Shown here one piece after another: positions 15,890 through 24,568 of a stretch of DNA of 64,000 nt. Position 1 is the stretch's first letter, and every line of letters begins with the position of its first letter. This DNA comes from an uncultured Acetatifactor sp. (GTDB taxonomy: Bacteria; Bacillota; Clostridia; Lachnospirales; Lachnospiraceae). Made by a program: the position numbers and the translations under genes. The notes under the pieces are model-generated. The model searched no databases, had not been told where the DNA came from, and saw only the letters and a program-made list of their open reading frames with translations. The DNA is taken from NCBI GenBank assembly GCA_910586515.1, contig CAJUGL010000002.1, forward strand, positions 1 to 64,000, read 5' to 3'.

Positions 15890-18481
15890 CTATAAACCGG
15901 CAATGCTTCCGCAGACTGTCTCATACATCTGCAGCAGCACCGGATGATTCTCCCGGATAAACGCTTCATCCGCCTTCTTGCCTGCCATTTCCAGTTCCTT
16001 TGCCTTGCCGGAGAGCGCTTCCGCTCCGATGGTCAGCGCAGTGCTTTTCAGGGCATGGGCCTTGATTCCGTAGTCCGTCCAGTTAGCCGCTTCATAGAGG
16101 GAATTCAGCTCCGCCGTCTTCTCTTCCTTCTGGTCATGGAACATCTGCAGCATCTCCCGGTAAAAATCATCGTCCCCGCCGCAGTATTCCAACCCCAGTC
16201 CCACGTTAATGCCCTTCCGAACAAGAGAGCCGTATGTGGGGGGCACGTCTTCCGCCAGCTCCATATCGTTTTGATCAGAATCTGCTGTGTCAGGAATTTC
16301 CGCAGTGTCAGGGGACCCGCTGTCCGCCGATGTTTTCTCCCCGTCTTCCTGTCCGTCCTTTCCCTCTGCCCTCTTCTTCTCCTGGATCTGCTCCAGGACT
16401 GTCTCCTCCGCGGAAGGAGCCGACACATACTGCAGACAGCTCTCCGGCAGCACCCGGCGGAGAACCCTCTCCAGAACAGAACGCTCAATGGGCTTGGGGA
16501 TGAACTCATTAAATCCCTCGTTCCGGAACATTTCCCTTGCTCCGCTGATGGTATTGGCCGTCAGGGCGATTATAGGCAGCTCTTTGCAGGCACCGTCATC
16601 AATCTCCCGGATGCGCCGCAGGGTCTCCACCCCGTCAAAACCAGGCATCATGTGATCCAGGAAAACCAGGTCATAGTTGGTTTTGCGGCATTTCTCCACT
16701 GCTTCTTTCCCGCTCAGACAGGTATCCACATCAATGCCGTAACTGCCCAGAACCCCCTTTGCCACCAGAAGATTCATCTCCTCATCGTCCACGGCCAGTA
16801 CCTTTACGCCCTCACAGGTAAATGGCCTGCGGCCTGCGGCCTGTGCCTCCTCGAAGCCGTTGCCCGGTCTCTCTCCCACCAACAGGTTTACAATAGATAA
16901 CGCAAAAAAAGGTTTCCGCAGCACAAGCAGCCTGCTGTCATCATCCAGGACAAAATTCTTATCCGCAATCACAGCCACAGGCAGCGATTCCGCCAGTTCC
17001 TCATAATAGGGAGGATTGGCCATATACTCCGTCTGGGCAATAAACACATGGGTAAGTTTGTGATCCCGCTGCAGCTTCAGCAGGCCTTCAAAATTGTGAG
17101 CCTGGTATCCTTCTACGCCCAGTCCGTCCACCAGATGAAAAATCATCCTGTCATAATAGCGGCGTACTTCATCCCTGCTGTACCGCTCCGGCTTGAAAAA
17201 GCAGGCGATACACAGCTTCTGGGAGTCCGGAATCTGTATGCAGGGGGTCTCGTTCTCCACTCCCTGGGGAATGGTAATATGTACCTGCAGCCCCTGCTGC
17301 GCCATACTCTCAAAATGAACAAAACCGCCCATGGAATGTAGAAGCCCTCTTGCAATGGGAATCCCCAGGCCCAGACCGCCCACATACCTGCGGCTTCCCG
17401 AATCCGCCTGATAGAAATCATCCACGATCTGTTCCAGCTGTTCCGGCGACATGCCGATGCCGGTATCGTAGATATCGATCACCAGATTAACGCCGTAGGA
17501 CTCCCGCCGGAACCCCATCCAGAGGTTAATGCCGCCCTCCTCTGTAAATTTCATGGAATTTTCCAGTAAAATCCGCAGCACATGGGATATTTTTTCCGCG
17601 TCGCCGATAAGCAGAGACGGAAGCTTCGGATCCATGTCGAAAACCATTTCCAGTTTATTGCTGCTGTTCTGCAGGGCCGTCATGGTAATGATATCATTCA
17701 TTACCGAAGTAATGGAATAAGGTTTCTTCGCGGCAGACAGGGTACCTTCCACGATTTCCGTATAGTCAAGAATGTTGTTGATCTGTCCCGACAGCCGCTT
17801 GCCGGCCAGTTTAATGGACTGAAGATTCTCACGGATATCAGGGGCAATATCCTTTCCCAACGTCACTTCGCTGATACCGATAACCATATTCACCGGAGTC
17901 CGCAGTTCATGTGATACATTGGAAAGGAAATCGGCATTCTGACGCACCGCAGTCTCCAGTTCCTCCTGCATGCTGTCGTACTTTGCCCGCTCTATCCGCC
18001 TTCTGTTGATCCGGTACCTTGTCACAATCAGCGAACCAATCACTCCTGATGTCCCCATTATCATCCGCAGAATGTCGCCGCTGCGCATGTCGGCGCTGAT
18101 GGTATTCAGAAGTAAAAAATGATACAGCAGCTGAAAGACGTACAGAGCCACAACAAGATACAGCAGCCGCTTTCTGTTCAGCAGGGAAAGCAGCAGCAGA
18201 GCGATACAGGCCAGCAGGGGAATATCAAACAGACTGGTTTTATGCACGCCAAAAAAGAAGAACTCTATGAGAAGCAGTCCCGTACAGATATTTTCATATA
18301 ATATTTCCGAGCCGATTCTTCCGATGTGAAGCCACCACACTACAAGACAGCCCGCCACCATCAGGGGTACGGTCCAAAATTCCCAGGCCATGGTCAAAGT
18401 GATCAGACTGAGCAATGTGCTCAGGATGCTTAAGGTTCCCGCCATGAGCAGATGCATACTTGTCTGAGATTCCGTCCTCAT
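15890..18481 (-). CDS. Hybrid sensor histidine kinase with receiver and HPt domains
   Basis: An 863-residue membrane kinase. Residues 10-160 contain six or so membrane helices. HisKA has SNVSHELRTPVN with His191. The HATPase follows (LLENSMKFTEEG, DTGIGM, GGLGLGIPIARGL). Residues about 420-540 resemble a degenerate receiver without a clear phospho-Asp. Residues 558-680 are an intact receiver (VLAVDDEEMN, Asp609, Lys663). An acidic linker leads to an HPt domain (about residues 755-860) with the phosphoryl-accepting His809 in KAHALKSTA. All parts of a phosphorelay are therefore in one chain. The ATG overlaps the stop of the receiver gene (ATGA), and the DegV-fusion kinase follows after 44 bases, so the three are co-transcribed. 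Confidence 0.93.
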   Translation of the reverse strand: MRTESQTSMHLLMAGTLSILSTLLSLITLTMAWEFWTVPLMVAGCLVVWWLHIGRIGSEILYENICTGLLLIEFFFFGVHKTSLFDIPLLACIALLLLSLLNRKRLLYLVVALYVFQLLYHFLLLNTISADMRSGDILRMIMGTSGVIGSLIVTRYRINRRRIERAKYDSMQEELETAVRQNADFLSNVSHELRTPVNMVIGISEVTLGKDIAPDIRENLQSIKLAGKRLSGQINNILDYTEIVEGTLSAAKKPYSITSVMNDIITMTALQNSSNKLEMVFDMDPKLPSLLIGDAEKISHVLRILLENSMKFTEEGGINLWMGFRRESYGVNLVIDIYDTGIGMSPEQLEQIVDDFYQADSGSRRYVGGLGLGIPIARGLLHSMGGFVHFESMAQQGLQVHITIPQGVENETPCIQIPDSQKLCIACFFKPERYSRDEVRRYYDRMIFHLVDGLGVEGYQAHNFEGLLKLQRDHKLTHVFIAQTEYMANPPYYEELAESLPVAVIADKNFVLDDDSRLLVLRKPFFALSIVNLLVGERPGNGFEEAQAAGRRPFTCEGVKVLAVDDEEMNLLVAKGVLGSYGIDVDTCLSGKEAVEKCRKTNYDLVFLDHMMPGFDGVETLRRIREIDDGACKELPIIALTANTISGAREMFRNEGFNEFIPKPIERSVLERVLRRVLPESCLQYVSAPSAEETVLEQIQEKKRAEGKDGQEDGEKTSADSGSPDTAEIPDTADSDQNDMELAEDVPPTYGSLVRKGINVGLGLEYCGGDDDFYREMLQMFHDQKEEKTAELNSLYEAANWTDYGIKAHALKSTALTIGAEALSGKAKELEMAGKKADEAFIRENHPVLLQMYETVCGSIAGL

Positions 18482-18840
18482 TCCTTCTCAAGCTCCTTTT
18501 CAACCCGTTCCAGTAAGCGCTTCGGCATAAAGGGTTTTTTGATATAATTTGCCGCTCCCATCCTGATTGCGGTCATTACATTATCCTCATGTCCTGACGC
18601 AGTCAGAAAAATCACGGGAATCTCCAGACCCATTTCCTTGATCCGCTCAAAAGTCTCTATACCGCTCATGCCGGGCATTGCGATATCCAAAAGAATCAGG
18701 TCTACCGTTTCGACTTTCAGCTTCTCCAGAGCCTCACGTCCAGACTCTGTCAAAAGCACGTCATACTGCTTTTCCAGAATCAGACTTGTCCTCCTCAAGT
18801 TCATCTTGTCATCGTCCACTACCAAAATACGTTTCTGCAT
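18478..18840 (-). CDS. Single-domain response regulator (receiver only)
   Basis: A 120-residue CheY-like receiver: RILVVDDDKMN at the N-terminus, phospho-acceptor Asp52 in LILLDIAMPG, conserved Thr80 in VIFLTASG and Lys102 in YIKKPF. There is no output domain. It is the first gene of the operon and overlaps the next kinase by four bases. It may be a phosphate shuttle or sink for the two hybrid kinases. Start ATG at 18840 with AAGGAGG upstream (spacing about 11). Confidence 0.95.
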   Translation of the reverse strand: MQKRILVVDDDKMNLRRTSLILEKQYDVLLTESGREALEKLKVETVDLILLDIAMPGMSGIETFERIKEMGLEIPVIFLTASGHEDNVMTAIRMGAANYIKKPFMPKRLLERVEKELEKE

Positions 18841-18953
18841 ACAGTGCGCGGCCTCCTTGTTTCATCGTATCTGTCCGGAATCTTACTGAAATTCGATTTC
18901 ACACAACAGAACCCAAAATAAATCAAACACAATCAGATTCCCATATAGATTTT

Positions 18954-18983
18954 AGTATAGCATACCAAAGGAGGCGTATGCAA
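18954..18983 (-). promoter_or_regulatory. Promoter with inverted repeat upstream of the phosphorelay operon
   Basis: Minus strand: -35 TTGCAT (18983-18978), 18-base spacer, -10 TATACT (18959-18954). An inverted repeat GCATAC-N10-GTATGC (18960-18981) fills the spacer and overlaps the -35, where a repressor or activator could bind. The leader to the receiver gene is about 105 nt. Confidence 0.6.
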
Positions 18984-19032
18984 TGACAGTTTTACAGAAA
19001 AAAATGAAAAATTTCTAAATTTTTTCACCTGT

Positions 19033-20778
19033 CTATTCCAATACATATTTCTCCTGAAATTCCCGGAATTTCCTGCGGTATTCTTCGCTTCCGTTGCGGA
19101 ATTCCCGCAATTGTTCATGAAGGCTCATGTTCTGCCTGGCCATGTCCAGAATACAGCCTGCGATATTGGAGCAATGGTCCGCGGTCCGCTCCAGATCCGT
19201 CAGCAGGTCCGACCAGACAAATCCTGCCGTAATGGAACAGCCTCCCTGCTGCATGCGGCGGATGTGCCGGGTGCGCATCTCCTCCTTCAGACGGTCTATC
19301 ACCTCTTCCAGAGGTTCCACCATGGCGGCGGCCTCCAGTTCCTGTCCCAGGAATGCCCACAGGGACAGATCCAGAATCTCTTCCACCGCCCCGCAGAGTA
19401 CCTGCAGTTCCCGGCGGGCCTCGTCGGTAAATGTCCGCTCCTTTTCCGCCATTTCCTCCGCCGCTCTGAGCAGATTCACGGCATGATCGGCAATCCGTTC
19501 GAAATCCCCGATGATTTTCAGCAGCTTGGCTGCTTCCGTGCTGTCGGAAGCGGAGATCTGCAGTGCGCTGAGCTTCACCAGATAGGTACTTAAGATATCC
19601 TCGTAATAATCCGTTTTCTCTTCCTTCAGACGGATGGAGTCCGCCAGTTCCGGCGTCAGGTTTCCCAATGCGGCAATGGACTCTTTCAGGGATTCCACAG
19701 CCAGTTCCGCCATGGACCCGGTTACCCTGTGGCAGCGTTCCAGGGCGATGGAGGGCGCGGCAAAAAAGCGCTCGTCCAGTTCCCTGTATTCCTCCTTCTG
19801 CTTCTCCTCCGGCACCATCCGGGTCACCAGTTTTTCCAGTACCCCGGAGAGCGGCAGCATCAGCAGCAGGCACAGAAGGTTAAATACGGTATGGGCCGCC
19901 GCAATGCCGAACAGAGAGGCCGGCGTCTCCAGAAACTGCAGGTGAAAAACCCCTCTGGCCACGCCGAACAGGGTAAGCCATACCGCCGTTCCGATACAGT
20001 TGAAGGACAGATGGACCATGGCCGCCCGCCTGGCGTTTTTGTTGGCTCCCACAGCGGAAAGCATGGCAGTGACGCAGGTACCGATATTCTGGCCCATGAT
20101 GATGGGAATGGCCGCGCCGTAGGATATCTGCCCCGTCACAGCCAGGGCCTGCAGGATACCGACGGAGGCGGAACTGGACTGGATAACGGCAGTCAGCACG
20201 GCTCCCGCCAGAACGCCCAGGACAGGATTCCGGAACATGACGAACAACTGCTGAAAGGCAGGAAGCTTACCCAGTCCGGACACCGCGCCGGACATGGTCT
20301 CCATGCCGAACATCAGCGTGGCAAAGCCCAGAAAAATCATGCCTGTATCTTTCTTTTTCTCTCCCTTACAAAACATATACAGAATGATGCCCGCCAGGGC
20401 CAGCAGGGGCGTAAAGGAGGAGGGCTTCAGCAGGCGGATGTACCAGCTGCCGCTGTCGATGCCCGCCAGGCTTAAAATCCAGGCCGTCACCGTGGTTCCC
20501 ACATTGGCTCCCATGATCACATTGACGGCCTGCCGTAATGTCATAAGCCCTGAATTGACAAATCCAACCACCATTACTGTGGTGGCCGAGGAGCTCTGGA
20601 TCACCGCGGTCACCGCCAGTCCCGTCAGCAGCCCGGCCACCCGGCCCGTGGTAAATTTTCCCAGAAGGGCCCGCAGCTTTCCGCCTGCCCTGCGCTCCAG
20701 CGCCTGTCCCATGACGCTCATACCGAATAAAAACAGGCTTAAGCCGCCGATCAATGTCAATGCGTTAAAAATATCCAT
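19033..20778 (-). CDS. Na/Pi cotransporter family protein with PhoU-like domain
   Basis: A 581-residue membrane protein. The duplicated NptA/PNaS signature is present twice: TAVIQSSSATTVMVVGFVNS (about residues 58-77) with GANVGTTVTAW, and TAVIQSSSASVGILQALAVT (about residues 197-216) with GQNIGTCVTAM. About eight membrane helices precede a soluble C-terminal region (about residues 345-570) of charged helices of PhoU type. The family (YjbB, NptA) moves phosphate with sodium; in bacteria it often acts in export. Start ATG at 20778 follows AGGAGAAAAGT. There is no pst/pho gene nearby. It is separated by about 120 bases from the upstream CaCA gene. Confidence 0.93.
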   Translation of the reverse strand: MDIFNALTLIGGLSLFLFGMSVMGQALERRAGGKLRALLGKFTTGRVAGLLTGLAVTAVIQSSSATTVMVVGFVNSGLMTLRQAVNVIMGANVGTTVTAWILSLAGIDSGSWYIRLLKPSSFTPLLALAGIILYMFCKGEKKKDTGMIFLGFATLMFGMETMSGAVSGLGKLPAFQQLFVMFRNPVLGVLAGAVLTAVIQSSSASVGILQALAVTGQISYGAAIPIIMGQNIGTCVTAMLSAVGANKNARRAAMVHLSFNCIGTAVWLTLFGVARGVFHLQFLETPASLFGIAAAHTVFNLLCLLLMLPLSGVLEKLVTRMVPEEKQKEEYRELDERFFAAPSIALERCHRVTGSMAELAVESLKESIAALGNLTPELADSIRLKEEKTDYYEDILSTYLVKLSALQISASDSTEAAKLLKIIGDFERIADHAVNLLRAAEEMAEKERTFTDEARRELQVLCGAVEEILDLSLWAFLGQELEAAAMVEPLEEVIDRLKEEMRTRHIRRMQQGGCSITAGFVWSDLLTDLERTADHCSNIAGCILDMARQNMSLHEQLREFRNGSEEYRRKFREFQEKYVLE

Positions 20779-20898
20779 ACTTTTCTCCTGTGCGTTCTTT
20801 TTGCTTTTTACGTCCGCTTTCTTTTTTCCTTATTTATTCCCGGTTTTTGGTGAAAAATCCGGGAATGTTTCCGGATTTCCTTTCACATCCCCTGTCTG

Positions 20899-21873
20899 TC
20901 AGAGACAGATGAAAATAAAATACAGAACATATCCAACCAACATGGCTATTCCGCCGGAACGTCCCAGCTTTCTCCCTTTTACGCTGCAGATCAGAAGCAG
21001 AACCCCTGCCGCGGCCGCCGTCCACATATCGGCGTAAAATTCCGTTGAAAAGGGAACCGGCGTAATCAGCGCGGACACGCCCACCACAAACAGGATGTTG
21101 AAAATATTGCTGCCCACGATATTGCCGATGGCAATGTCCGCGTTTCCCTTGGCTGATGCGGCCACAGAGGTAAACAGCTCCGGCAGGGAGGTCCCCAGGG
21201 CTACAATGGTCAAACCGATAAACCTCTCGCTCATACCGAAGAGTCTGGCCAGATCCGTGGCCGCGTCCACTGCGATCTGGCTTCCCAGCACGATCATCAC
21301 AAGGCCTCCCAGAGTGCTGAGAACAGAGAGCCAAAAGGAGGCTTTTTTCCCCTGAACAGAGGCGGCCGTCAAATCTCCGCCCGGCTCCAAAACACGGTTT
21401 TTCCGCACCGACGTATGCAGCAGATAGCCCATATAGGCCAAAAACAGCAGCGTCAGCACCGTCCCTTCCCAAAATCCCACAGCGCCTCCCGAACTCTGAA
21501 ACAGCAGAAGCAAAGTGACCCCGATCATGAACGGCATATCCCGAAACAGGGTGTGGGCGGAAACCGCCAGAGGCGCCACCACCGAGGACAACCCCAGAAT
21601 AATCAGAATATTCAGAATATTGCTGCCCAGAATATTGCCGATGGTGATATCCGCATTCCCCTTCACCGCAGCCGTTATGCTCACCGCGGCCTCCGGCGCG
21701 CTGGTACCCATGGCCACAATGGTCAGCCCGATAACCAGTTGGGGAATACCGAAGCGCCTGGCAATACCGGAGGCGCCGTCCACAAAACGGTCCGCTCCCT
21801 TCACCAGCAGCACAAACCCAAGAACCAATAATAACAGCGACACAGCCAGAGCATACATTTCTCCCATTTCCAT
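20899..21873 (-). CDS. CaCA-family cation antiporter (YrbG-like), probable Mn2+/Ca2+ exporter
   Basis: A 324-residue membrane protein with two inverted repeats, the mark of the Ca2+:cation antiporter superfamily. Alpha-1 reads AMGTSAPEAAVSITAAVKGN with ITIGNILGSNILN; alpha-2 reads ALGTSLPELFTSVAASAKGN with IAIGNIVGSNIFN. The acidic residues of the GTSxPE motifs bind the cation. A longer reading from 22026 would run into the leader; GGAGG lies 10 bases before the ATG at 21873, and this gives the normal family length. A yybP-ykoY-type riboswitch precedes it, so manganese export is a better guess than calcium homeostasis. That assignment is inference from the riboswitch. Confidence 0.93.
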   Translation of the reverse strand: MEMGEMYALAVSLLLLVLGFVLLVKGADRFVDGASGIARRFGIPQLVIGLTIVAMGTSAPEAAVSITAAVKGNADITIGNILGSNILNILIILGLSSVVAPLAVSAHTLFRDMPFMIGVTLLLLFQSSGGAVGFWEGTVLTLLFLAYMGYLLHTSVRKNRVLEPGGDLTAASVQGKKASFWLSVLSTLGGLVMIVLGSQIAVDAATDLARLFGMSERFIGLTIVALGTSLPELFTSVAASAKGNADIAIGNIVGSNIFNILFVVGVSALITPVPFSTEFYADMWTAAAAGVLLLICSVKGRKLGRSGGIAMLVGYVLYFIFICL

Positions 21874-22002
21874 CTCTACCTTTCCTCCTTTTTCAATACC
21901 GCAGCTTTTGTACTCCTGTCCGAAAGTTTTCCCTGACAGCACAGCCCTTATCCCCAGAGACATGCAGGTCATCCTCTGAAAAAACAGCGCTTTCCTTTGG
22001 CT

Positions 22003-22155
22003 AAAAAAGCGAGCACTCTGCTGCATAATATCTATACAACAAAGTCTCGCTTCTCACTTACAAAGCCGGATTCACCCTCCGCGGACTTACTCCGGAAGAA
22101 AATCGTATTGACGGCAAGGTAAACATGGAATGCATCCATGCAAGCTACTCCCTTT
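22003..22155 (-). promoter_or_regulatory. yybP-ykoY manganese riboswitch with terminator
   Basis: The minus-strand leader of the CaCA gene shows conserved blocks of this class: AAAGGGAGTAGCTTG (22155-22141), TTGCCGTCAATAC (22108-22096), GGGTGAATCCGGCTTTGTAA (22076-22057) and AGCGAGACTTTG (22051-22040). The first and last pair as P1 (AAAG with CTTT). The 3' P1 strand is also the 5' arm of a 20-bp terminator (22052-22033 with 22027-22007, several G-U pairs) followed by TTTTTT. P1 and terminator are mutually exclusive, as in the known ON-switches where Mn2+ stabilises P1 and lets transcription proceed. Family assignment rests on remembered consensus. Confidence 0.82.
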
Positions 22156-22164
22156 ATCATGGTC

Positions 22165-22194
22165 AGTGTAACACAGGAAATATTATCCTGTCAA
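22165..22194 (-). promoter_or_regulatory. Promoter of the riboswitch-CaCA unit
   Basis: Minus strand: perfect -35 TTGACA (22194-22189), 18-base spacer, -10 TACACT (22170-22165). Expected transcription start is near 22158, just before the riboswitch P1 strand. The promoter lies only about 20 bases after the serA stop (22216), making the antiporter independent of serCA. Confidence 0.75.
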
Positions 22195-22215
22195 TGGAAA
22201 TATTTTTGAGAACGC

Positions 22216-23382
22216 TCAGCCCTTTACAATCCTGACTCGGAACACACCGCTGATTGCCTGCAAAGCCTGTATGATTTCTTCCGTGGGAACTTCCTCCACA
22301 TCCAGCATGGTATATGCCACTTCCCCCCGGGACTTATTGGTCATATCACTGATGTTGATGCCCTTCTCGCCGAATTCTGCCGTAAATTTGGTGATCATGT
22401 TGGCAATATTTTTATGGAAAATGGCTACCCTGCCCGCCTTGGCGCAGACGCCCATGTCACAGGAGGGATAATTGACGCTGTTTCGTATGTTTCCGTTCTC
22501 TAAATAGTCCATCATCTCCTGCACAGCCATCTCTGCGCAATTGTCCTCAGATTCCGCTGTACTGGCGCCCAGGTGAGGAATCACTATGCATCCCTTCTGC
22601 CCAGCAGTGGTTGGATTCGGAAAATCAGATACATATCGTGCAATTTTTCCGCACTTTATCCCTTCCAGCACATCTTTTTCATTCACCAGCAGATCCCTGG
22701 CGAAATTCAGAAGAATTACGCCGTCCTTCATTTTGGCAACCGAATCCCCGTTGATCATCCCCTTTGTCGATTCCGTCAAAGGTACATGAATGGTGATATA
22801 ATCGCATCGGGCATAGATATCCTCCACATTGGTCACATGATTCACTGCCCGGCTCAGACTCCAGGCAGCGTTCACTGACAGATAAGGATCATAGCCATAC
22901 ACCTCCATATCCAGCGCCACAGCGGCATTGGCTACCTTCACCCCTATGGCTCCAAGGCCGATCACTCCCAGCTTCTTCCCCTTGATCTCGGTACCGGCAA
23001 AGCTCTTCTTTGCCTTCTCCGCGGACTTGGCGATATCTGCGTCCTCTTTTGCAGCCTTCACCCACTCGATACCGCCTACCACATCCCTGGCCGCCAGCAG
23101 CATTCCTGCAATGACCAGTTCCATTACGCCGTTTGCATTGGCTCCGGGCGTATTGAAGACAACCACTCCATGCTCCGCGCATTTGTCCAATGGAATATTG
23201 TTTACCCCTGCCCCTGCCCTGGCTACGGCGAGAAGCCCCCGGGGCAATTCCATATCGTGCATGGATGCGCTCCTGACCAAAATGCCGTCCGCCTTTTCCG
23301 CCTCCTGCGTAATTTCATAAAGGCTGCTGAAATTCTTAAGTCCCACCTCCGCGATGGGATTCAAGCAATTAATCTTAAACAT
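22216..23382 (-). CDS. serA: D-3-phosphoglycerate dehydrogenase
   Basis: SerA oxidises 3-phosphoglycerate to 3-phosphohydroxypyruvate with NAD+, the first step of serine synthesis. This 388-residue form starts MFKINCLNPIAEVGL. It has the Rossmann motif LGVIGLGAIGVKVA (about residues 141-154), the catalytic Arg in LLNFARDLLV, and the His/Glu region HLGASTAESEDN. The last about 70 residues are a C-terminal ACT domain (MLDVEEVPTEEIIQALQAIS), which often mediates serine feedback. Start ATG at 23382 has AGGAGA upstream and lies inside the last codons of serC (8-base overlap), so translation is coupled. No serB is nearby. Its stop lies just before the promoter of the Mn riboswitch. Confidence 0.96.
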   Translation of the reverse strand: MFKINCLNPIAEVGLKNFSSLYEITQEAEKADGILVRSASMHDMELPRGLLAVARAGAGVNNIPLDKCAEHGVVVFNTPGANANGVMELVIAGMLLAARDVVGGIEWVKAAKEDADIAKSAEKAKKSFAGTEIKGKKLGVIGLGAIGVKVANAAVALDMEVYGYDPYLSVNAAWSLSRAVNHVTNVEDIYARCDYITIHVPLTESTKGMINGDSVAKMKDGVILLNFARDLLVNEKDVLEGIKCGKIARYVSDFPNPTTAGQKGCIVIPHLGASTAESEDNCAEMAVQEMMDYLENGNIRNSVNYPSCDMGVCAKAGRVAIFHKNIANMITKFTAEFGEKGINISDMTNKSRGEVAYTMLDVEEVPTEEIIQALQAISGVFRVRIVKG

Positions 23383-24466
23383 ATGATGAATTCTCCTCTT
23401 CAAATTTCTTCATAAATTCTACCAGCTTCTCCACACCCTCCATGGGCATGGCATTATAAATGCTGGCCCGCATGCCTCCCACGCTTCTGTGGCCCTTCAG
23501 ATTTTCAAAACCTGCCGCCTTGGCTTCCTTGATAAACTTCACGTCCGTCTCCTCGTTTCCGGTGACGAAAGGCACATTCATCAGAGAACGGTCTTCTCTG
23601 CGGACTGTTCCTCTGAACAGTTTGCTTTCGTCCAGGAAATCATAAAGAAGCTTAGCCTTTTTTTCATTGTATTCCTTCATGGCTTCCAGTCCGCCTCTGC
23701 TCTTCAGCCATTTAAACACCTTCCCGCAGATATAAATGCCGTAGGCGGGAGGCGTATTGTACAGTGAGGCATTGTCTGCATGAATCTTGTAGCGCAGCAT
23801 AGTGGGTGTACCGGGCAGCGCCTCCTCCGTGATCAGATCATCCCGAATAATGACGATAACCACGCCCGCAGGACCGATATTCTTCTGTACACCGCCGAAA
23901 ATCACTCCATATTTGGACACGTCCACAGGCTCCGACAGGAAACAGCTGGACACATCCGCCACCAGGGGTTTTCCCTTTGTGTCAGGGAGCGTCTTGAATT
24001 TGGTTCCGTATATCGTATTGTTTTCGCAGATATACACATAGTCCGCATCCTCACTGACAGGAAGATCCGAACAATCCGGAATATAGGAAAAGGTCCTGTC
24101 CTCGGAAGACGCAATCTTTCGGGCTTCTCCGTAAAGCTGCGCTTCCTGGTAAGCCTTTTTCGCCCACTGGCCGGTGACAATATAATCCGCTTTCCGATTC
24201 TTCATCAGGTTCATGGGAATCATGGCAAATTGCTGACTTGCTCCGCCCTGTAAAAAAAGCACTCTGTAGTTGTCAGGAATCTTCATCAGGTCACGCAGGT
24301 CAGCCTCCGCTTCTTTGATAATGGTGTCATACGCCTTGGATCGATGGCTCATCTCCATGACCGACATGCCTGTTCCTCTGTAGTCAAGCATTTCATCAGC
24401 AGCTTCCCTTAATACCTCCTCCGGAAGAACTGCAGGTCCTGCGGAAAAATTAAAGACTCTATTCAT
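23375..24466 (-). CDS. serC: Phosphoserine aminotransferase
   Basis: SerC transfers the amino group of glutamate to 3-phosphohydroxypyruvate, giving phosphoserine, with PLP. The 363-residue protein begins MNRVFNFSAGPAVLPEEVL, the family N-terminus. The PLP lysine is in FGGVQKNIGPAGV, and the phosphate-binding HRSVGGMRASIYNAMP motif is near the end. Length is normal. A longer reading from 24520 exists, but GGAGGAGG precedes the ATG at 24466. It is first in a serC-serA operon with overlapping ends. Phosphoserine phosphatase is not encoded here. Confidence 0.97.
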   Translation of the reverse strand: MNRVFNFSAGPAVLPEEVLREAADEMLDYRGTGMSVMEMSHRSKAYDTIIKEAEADLRDLMKIPDNYRVLFLQGGASQQFAMIPMNLMKNRKADYIVTGQWAKKAYQEAQLYGEARKIASSEDRTFSYIPDCSDLPVSEDADYVYICENNTIYGTKFKTLPDTKGKPLVADVSSCFLSEPVDVSKYGVIFGGVQKNIGPAGVVIVIIRDDLITEEALPGTPTMLRYKIHADNASLYNTPPAYGIYICGKVFKWLKSRGGLEAMKEYNEKKAKLLYDFLDESKLFRGTVRREDRSLMNVPFVTGNEETDVKFIKEAKAAGFENLKGHRSVGGMRASIYNAMPMEGVEKLVEFMKKFEEENSSYV

Positions 24467-24568
24467 ATTCGTATCCTCCTCCAGATGAATATATACATTC
24501 AATGCACAATTACTATACACAGGGACAGAGCAATCGTTTCCGATGCCTTAATCAGACCCATGCTCAGC

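Noticed and set aside
20836..20869. Hairpin ATTCCCGG...CCGGGAAT as a terminator of the CaCA gene
   Set aside because: The stem is good but no U-tract follows on the minus strand; left unassigned.
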